A DNA stretch of 64,000 bases from Naganishia liquefaciens (lineage: Eukaryota; Basidiomycota; Tremellomycetes; Filobasidiales; Filobasidiaceae). Position 1 is the first letter of the stretch, and each line of letters begins with the position of its first letter. Positions 58,135-64,000 of the stretch are shown here, one piece after another. The notes beneath the pieces were generated by a model. The model was not told the DNA's origin. It saw nothing but the letters and a program-made list of their open reading frames with translations, and made no database searches. The DNA lies in the NCBI GenBank assembly GCA_013423385.1, contig BLZA01000028.1, positions 248,001 to 312,000 of the forward strand. The letters run 5' to 3'. Made by a program: the position numbers and the translations under genes.

Positions 58135-58876
58135 ATGCCTCCCGTCCGAAAGGACAAGCGTCCGCCTTCTTCCTCCAAAAGCGCCAAGAAGTATATTTGT
58201 ACTTGCGGCTCATCATGGAAAACAGAGTGGGCCCGAGCCAGACACATAGGACAATTTCCCGAGGATTCCGAGGGTTCCAAGGGTCTCAGGGGTCCTTGGA
58301 AATGCCCTTTCGAATCTTGCGCCACGTTCCACAATGACGTCTCTGCCACGGAAGGCCACTTGCAAAGCAAGCATGCCTGGTATCCGGGAGAGCCGGGACC
58401 CAAAGTAGGCGAATGTCACTTCAATGGATACTTCAGCGAGACTTACAATCCTTTTGTAGTGGGTACTTCACGGACTTGTAGAAGAGCAAAAGGAGGAGAC
58501 GGACCCAGAGCGGGCGATTGCTCAATCGCCCGGATCTCCCATGACAGCCTACATGACGCGAAGCAGGCCATTTCTCAGTTCTAAAAATCAAGAGCGGGTC
58601 AAAGATGATGTCGATGTATCGTCGCAATTGAGCGGACAACCGGGAAATCACTCAAGCTGGGACCCTCAGAATTATCAGCAGGACGACGCGTCCCTTTGGC
58701 CGACTGGTCTGACAAGGAGAAGTGCGACACTCGACTCACTGGCTCGAGGTAGCTCTTTTGCCCTACACCAGGAGCCTCTTCACCATAAGTCCCAAACTCC
58801 GGGTGGGACTTGCACAACAGCGCCGGAAACTGGACAAAACTCGTACACCTCAACGGCTGCCTCTCTAGATGAGTAG
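58135..58876 (+). CDS. One-module zinc-finger protein, paralogue of the upstream gene
   Basis: Two exons (58135-58404, 58460-58876; intron 55 nt) give 228 residues. The single module reads YICTCGSSWKTEWARARHIG, WKCPFESCATFHND and HLQSKHAWYPGEPGPK. This is the same C-x-C...H plus C-x4-C...H...H plan as the two-module gene, but with a longer spacing in the second cysteine pair. The intron sits directly after GPK, exactly where GPR|intron lies in the other gene. The next exon begins WVLHGLVEEQKEE, which parallels EAEHGVPAEERF. The remaining C-terminus is hydrophilic with no motif. Reading straight through without the intron also gives an open frame ending at 58584, but the spliced form keeps the homology and is preferred. 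Confidence 0.65.
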
Positions 58877-59038
58877 TCGCAAATTCTTTTCCCCTTAGAT
58901 CTCGATTTGGACAGCTACGAAGGTCCCAACCGATGAGACCGACGCCCGCCTAAGCTCATCCGTTGTGCCGTCTTGTGAGTCTTGTCACACAATACCGATG
59001 AGACCTCTTGTTGGGACTGAATTTCGTATTTGATGATT

Positions 59039-59109
<71 letters not shown>

Positions 59110-59308
59110 GCAGCAAGTTTCATCACCTATGCATCGCTGAAGAATCGTCGTCGTCCGAGATTGAATACGGGTGAAGCTACCTTTGCTGTCGTTTGAGGAT
59201 ATTCGAGATCCTTTCTGGTCTAAAAGGCTCCTGTCATGGGCGCAGAACGGGGGCGAAGGGACGATATCCCGATTCATATACATCACAGCCAATCTACTGC
59301 AAGGGCAT
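58877..59308. other. Convergent spacer with a microsatellite
   Basis: Between the one-module zinc-finger gene and Rpn8, both ending here. Contains the TGTC repeat listed separately. Confidence 0.6.
59041..59110. repeat. TGTC tetranucleotide microsatellite
   Basis: About 17.5 perfect copies of TGTC run over 70 bp in non-coding sequence. The lack of interruptions suggests active slippage. Confidence 0.97.
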
Positions 59309-61050
59309 TTACTTCTTTCCCTTGCCCTCCTTGTTGTCCTCTTCTTCACGCTCCTTGCGCCCCTTTTCCACATCCTTGGCATCAACACCAGCCTTTTCCG
59401 CCGCCGCGAGCAATGCCTTTTGTTCATCCGAAAGCGCGTCTTCCTGTTCGGCGCGCGAGTTTTGTATTCTGTTCTCGACTACGACGAATGATGAGCTTGG
59501 AATATGATTATATCGAACGCCTGGGCACTCACTGAGATCATGCAGCGCCAAAACGGACCGGACAAGGCTGCTGAGGAACACCACCATCAGGCTGTCGTTT
59601 GTCTCGGCCCTGAACGCGCGTCGTTTCAGGCGCGCCTCCTCGGCTTGCCCGTCCAAGTCTGGCAAGAGGTTGAATACGTCTTGCAGGTTGTACATGATTT
59701 GATGATTGACGGGCAGCTTGCCGCGAACGACGAGCGCAAGGTAGTCTCGGATCTCGATCAGACGCGAATGCAGTCCCTTGAGTGAGGCGAGTTGCGACGA
59801 GACGCGCGTGCTGAGCGTGCCGAATTGATGCGGGGATTTGATGTCACGAAGAAGATGCTCGACGCCGATCTCCTCGGCTTCTTCCGCTTCGATGGAGGAA
59901 GGAATGTGCGCGAATGAACGTTGGGTGGCCGTACCGTCCTGCAAAAGCGTTAAAAAGGGCTCACAACCCGTTGGAGTGGACCCACATCTTTGATCTCTTC
60001 CACAGCAAAGTACGCATCCGTAGGGATACCAACATCGCCCCGTCCCCCCGATGGCCTCACATCGACAATCACCATGACCTACATCGCGATCAGCTTCAGC
60101 CTCCGTGGTCTGATCGTTACTCACAGGCCTTGGCATGAACCGCTTCAACCGCTCGCTGATATCCAAATCCGACGACCTCAGCTGCGGACCGGTGTGATAG
60201 AATCCGATCGGGCGTTCCTTGGCTGTATGAGGATGAGCGATTGCTTCACACGCCAGGTCACAGACGCGACAACGTACCATTCACCTTACGGAACATTTCC
60301 CACATGCTCTCAATGTAGTCCAAGTCAAGGAACCATGTCTTGGGATCTTTGTCGTCTTCCTCGAACGGGACGGCAAAGCTGAAGTGGGGAAACAAGGGTT
60401 AGCGAAAAGTCTGGCGAGACACGCGAGGAGGACGAGAAGCAATGGGGAGCAAGACTTGCTCAACCCAGAAGATCTGGACAGAGCGTAATTTCCACCTTTT
60501 CCATACCACTGTAGGAATTGCGCATGCATCGTCGCTCATAGCTTTCCAAATATGCTTGCTGCGCAGCGCCGACGACCATCTCGCCGTGTCCTCTCGTTTC
60601 ATCGCAGAGGTCCGATTCCTGATACCTCGCTCGCTAACGATTCAATCTCGCCCTTTCCAATCGGCCAAAGTCTCGTTCGCTGCTCACACCTCATGCTCAC
60701 CGGCCCACTCCTGGCTCTCATCGCTCGCACTCCTGGGATGACTTACGAATTCGCCACGTTGATCACCCCGCCCTGCTCCTGCCCCAACAAGATCCCCAAG
60801 ATCCGCTTCTTCCCCGACGTTGGCACGCGCGAAGCATGATCCACCACTGAGAGTAGTACGAGCGGGTGGATGACGCTTCTCGTGATGTGTGAGCTTCATC
60901 ATGGGCAGAGGTGTCAGGGAGAGAGCTTACACTGTCGTGTTCGAGATTTCGTTGATCTGACGCGCGTGATAATGCGGTTAGTCTTCCAGCCTTTTCCTCG
61001 CGCACAGCAAGCATGTATCATCTCACCTGCGCTGTTGTAAGTCCGCCCAT
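59309..61050 (-). CDS. RPN8: 26S proteasome regulatory subunit Rpn8 (PSMD7)
   Basis: An MPN-domain subunit of the proteasome lid, which pairs with Rpn11. Eight exons (61050-61027, 60956-60931, 60875-60747, 60378-60278, 60222-60125, 60078-59985, 59938-59533, 59478-59309) give 348 residues. It opens [17 protein letters not shown]. The MPN domain has [55 protein letters not shown] and [16 protein letters not shown]. It lacks the JAMM metal ligands, as expected for Rpn8. The C-terminal part shows [36 protein letters not shown] and a Lys/Glu-rich tail ending EGKGKK. Intron 3 is about 368 nt against roughly 45-65 nt for the others. The gene is divergent from the oxygenase gene by 211 bp. Confidence 0.93.
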
Positions 61051-61261
61051 CTTGTCGCCTTTAAACTACTTGCCATCACCTTCTATCCATTCTAATGCCA
61101 CGACCCGCTCCATTCGTCATTTGGCTCACTGCACTCGGACGCTGACGCCAGCCGCGGGGCGATCGCAGACGGCAGCAGTCACGTGCGTCGCGTCCAGTTG
61201 AGCGTGTTGAGCATCCCCTCGTCTGCCCTCCTCCCAGGCAGTCATAGACGGGACCCCAAGC

Positions 61262-62067
61262 ATGGGCAAGCCAAAACGGGACACTGGCCAGGCTCGTGCT
61301 GATACTGAACGGTTGGAATTCCCCGCCATCAGTCTGAAGAAAAATCTCGCGCTCGAATGCGTTATTCCATCGCAGATCTACGTTCTTGATGTACGTTACC
61401 CTCGGGGCGTTCGCACTGGATGACAAGGCAGGAGTGCTGAGCCGATGAATTAGGGGTTCCTGAGTGATGAGGAGTGCGATGCGTGGGTCCAATGGGGACA
61501 AAAGCTCGTCATGGAGGGACCAAAACCCCCTGGAAAGGACGAAGCGGAGCGCACGAATAGTATGTTGTGATAGACCCCCAGATCCATATCGCGTTCATTG
61601 GGGCTCCTTGCGAGTCCGCCTATATCTCTCTTTTGCCGAGGTTAGATAGGTTCCAAACGTATGCACCCACTTTTACTGCAACCCTCTACGCCGCCCTCGC
61701 TCCTCATCTGCCACATGCAATCTTCTCATCCCACAAAGCCCTCTATCCCAAAATCCGGATCTACGAATACCCACCGGGAACATTCTTCGCGCGGCATTAC
61801 GACGACTCAACGCTCGATCCGATCACGGGCTTGCGAAGCCGATGGACGGTGTTGATCTATCTTACGAGTCCCGCAGGAGGTCGCACGAGGTTTTGGACTC
61901 GGGAGCCGAATAAGCGTGGTAAGGGAGGGGAGAGCGTTGGTGTGGAATGTAAAAAGGGCAGGGTGGTCTTGCATTTACATGGGGAAGATTGTTTGGTGCA
62001 TGAGGGAGAAGTAGTGGAGAAGGGTACAAAGTGGGTGTTAAGGAGTGATTTGATGTATCAGCGGTGA
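61262..62067 (+). CDS. Small 2-oxoglutarate/Fe(II) dioxygenase (prolyl-4-hydroxylase-like)
   Basis: Three exons (61262-61390, 61454-61559, 61646-62067) give 218 residues. The fold of the 2OG-Fe(II) oxygenase/P4H-like family is readable. An N-terminal GFLSDEECDAWVQWGQKL corresponds to the usual 'FLSxxEC' opening, followed by ERTNNRF. The iron ligands are His and Asp in FFARHYDDS and the distal His in CLVHEGE. A basic residue in KGTKWVLRSDLMY can bind 2-oxoglutarate. RSRWTVLIYLT and GGRTRFW form the core strands. There is no signal peptide, so it is probably cytosolic or nuclear. The protein or nucleic-acid substrate cannot be deduced. Splice frames agree at both joins. Confidence 0.82.
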
Positions 62068-63103
62068 ATGAATCAGGAGGGTGCAGAGGGGATATCGGTT
62101 GTATGGGATCAAGGCAAGAGGTATATCATCCACGGGGCGTCTGGTAGAAATAGTGTGAGATCAACCGACACGACCGCTCATGGTATCCTCGGCATACGAG
62201 GCAAGATGAAACCGCAACACTTCTAGATTCCGAGTTCGCAGACTTTCTTTATCCGCTCGTCGATAGACGGGAGCATAGGAAGCCGCCAGGAAAAGCGATG
62301 CTGCGACCCCTCGACTCACTGATGAACCCTTTCTGGACCATAACACCACCATGTCGTAGTCTTGAGGGCAGCGCGACTTACCGAAATCTGGTCCTGAGAA
62401 TGCGACTCTCTTTGGGAAGTATCGGCGATTACAGTTTGAGAGGGGAAATCATTGCTGTACGGGAAAGGCGGAGAACGGCGGGAGACGTTATAAGGCTCTT
62501 GGAGGATCTCAGTTGATTACGGCGACTGGGCTCGGTATTGCTCCTTTCGCCCGCCCAGCACGCTAATAGGCCATTCACCGCTTTTCCAAGTAGATAACGG
62601 TACGAAAGGGCGCAAACGGTACAAGGTCGAAAGCTTACGCCTGTCACAGATGACCTTGGGTTCGTGCCGACTCCCATGACTTTGATTCCGACAGCATGTG
62701 CGACGCATCCCATCCGAACGGTGGCGAATGCCACGAATGACGGGCACATGAAGGGCCAACCACGTCGTCGCTTAGCGCAACAAGTGGAATGCGACTTTGT
62801 TTCTCCCTCGCGCGGGCAACGCGTCCCGCCGCGCGCGTCCAAGCCGAGCGATGATGGCATGCATGGCGAAATACCTCTCGACGTGATTCCTGCCCTGCGT
62901 GGTCCGTTCCATCCAGCTGGGTACGTCGACACGAAGCTGTGTGTGGCCTCGCGCATTGGATCGGACATCGTTTCCCGGAGGAGTCGTTTTACACCACCTC
63001 GACCAAAACCACCATCCCCCAACGTTTTATCCGTCACCGCATTCCAGCTGGATCCCGCATTCTCGGACGTCGGTCTTTGCTTGTTGCGTGATCGTGTACC
63101 ATC
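62068..63103. other. Intergenic region (1.0 kb) upstream of Spt16
   Basis: Overlapping open frames on both strands (62429-63139 minus, 62664-63224 plus) have no motif and overlap the Spt16 start. I call no gene. Confidence 0.5.
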
Positions 63104-64000
63104 ATGTCGGACGTCTCGCTCGATTCCAAGTTGTTCCATTCCCGTGCGAGCCGGCTGTTTGAAAACTGGAACGTACGTGTGCCCGCAATACCCTCATCTT
63201 CCTCGAGCAAGAACCCCCGATTGACGCTTTTCACACTTGTAGAACGCCACACGCGATGCCGATCTCAAGGATTTCGCAGACGTTAATGGGATCTGTGTCG
63301 TCGTCGGTGATGCCGAAGAGGATTCCGGTGCAATGAAAAAGGGCGTGGCTCTGCAGACGTGGTTGCTCGGCTATGAATTCCCGTCGACAGTGATCACGTT
63401 TACGAAAACGTCGGCGACGCGGCGCAAGGTGATAGTCTTGACGAGTCAGAGTAAAGCCAAGTTGTTGGGTCAGATCAAGAACACGGACGACACAGAGATG
63501 GAGGTCGTCGTTCGCCCGAAAGATGCCGCCGGGGGTGCGAAAGCGACGCAGGGCTATGTGGAAAAGATTATCGAGGCGACGGGCGTTGACGGTGGCAATG
63601 TAAAATTGGGTCATTTCGTCAAGGATCAACCCAACGGTAAGATGGCCGAGGATTGGGCCAAAGCTGTCGCGAAAGGTGCCGCTGGTAAGACGATCGATCT
63701 TGTCGACGTCACGCCCGCCGTTTCCGTCGTTCTCGCGCCCAAGGACGAAAAGGAGCTCGACTATACCTCGACGGCCGCGCGACTGTGTTCGACCATCATG
63801 ACACACTACTTCAAGCCCAAGATGGAGAGCATCATTGACAAGGAAACCAAGGTCGCACACGAGAATCTGGCCATGATGATCGAGGAAAAGCTAGGGAGCG
63901 AGGGCAAGGAGCCCGATAGGAAGATTTGGAACAAGAACAAGCAGCTCGGCCAGGTGGATTTCGGGCATTCGGATTGGGTGTATACGCCGATTATCCAGAG
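63104..64000 (+). CDS. SPT16: FACT complex subunit Spt16, N-terminal part, cut by window edge
   Basis: A histone chaperone that reorganises nucleosomes during transcription and replication, with Pob3 as partner. Exon 1 is 63104-63172 (MSDVSLDSKLFHSRASRLFE...), then a 70-nt intron, then exon 2 from 63243 to beyond the window. Readable blocks of the aminopeptidase-like N-terminal domain include GICVVVGDAEED, ALQTWLLGYEFPSTVITF, SQSKAKLLGQI and AARLCSTIMTHYFKPKME. The pita-bread fold of this domain has no peptidase activity in Spt16. Only about 275 of the roughly 1000 residues are present. Confidence 0.93.

Noticed and set aside
62429-63139. Overlapping long open frames on both strands upstream of Spt16
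   Set aside because: They overlap each other and the Spt16 start, lack motifs, and are explained by GC-rich composition.
1-64000. Mobile elements, retroelement remains, CRISPR arrays, rRNA
   Set aside because: I looked for transposase, reverse-transcriptase and integrase motifs, terminal repeats, regular spacer arrays and rRNA cores on both strands and saw none.

Overview
The window is nuclear DNA of a basidiomycete fungus, probably a yeast-like lineage, although the exact clade cannot be fixed by reading. Genes are dense and rich in introns. Most introns are about 48-65 nt, with GT-AG ends and a CTGAC/CTAAC-type branch site just before the acceptor. Conserved proteins are of fungal type (Ubp3/USP10, Ufe1, Tvp38, a Gap1-type RasGAP, a striatin, a Pho80-type cyclin, Rpn8, Spt16). 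I found 23 protein genes and assembled most by hand across introns. For nearly all of them the proposed coding exons sum to a multiple of three. I saw no mobile element, CRISPR array, rRNA or convincing tRNA.

Layout. 0-12 kb is GC-rich housekeeping sequence: the end of fibrillarin (+), a USP10/Ubp3 deubiquitinase (+), the ER SNARE Ufe1/syntaxin-18 (+), Tvp38 (-) and a RasGAP (+). 12-35 kb has visibly lower GC and wide intergenic spaces. It holds seven linked genes for apparent type II membrane proteins of glycan assembly or modification: a CAP10-type GT90 glycosyltransferase (-), an SGNH-hydrolase-like protein (+), a GDS/DxxH PC-esterase-like protein (+), and four paralogues (-,+,-,+) that resemble plant TBL polysaccharide O-acetyltransferases. 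38-40 kb is a 15-exon amino acid transporter (+). 42-54 kb returns to housekeeping genes: eIF4B (+), a LYAR-type nucleolar protein (+), a Pho80-like cyclin with a very long tail (-), a 129-residue zinc-ribbon protein in eight small exons (+) and a striatin (-). 55-59 kb has two related genes of an unrecognised zinc-finger family, one with two finger modules and one with one. 59-64 kb holds Rpn8 (-), a small 2-oxoglutarate/Fe(II) oxygenase (+) and the start of Spt16 (+).

How the genes may work together. The 12-35 kb block looks like a secretory-pathway locus for building and acylating or deacylating an extracellular polysaccharide: one sugar transferase plus six serine-esterase-fold proteins, each with an N-terminal signal anchor. 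The four TBL-like paralogues share one seven-exon structure, including an 11-nt exon that splits the catalytic GDS motif, so they arose by duplication of one ancestor. This cluster is the best candidate in the window for an undescribed system. Its capsule or exopolysaccharide role is inferred from family membership and clustering, not shown by the sequence.
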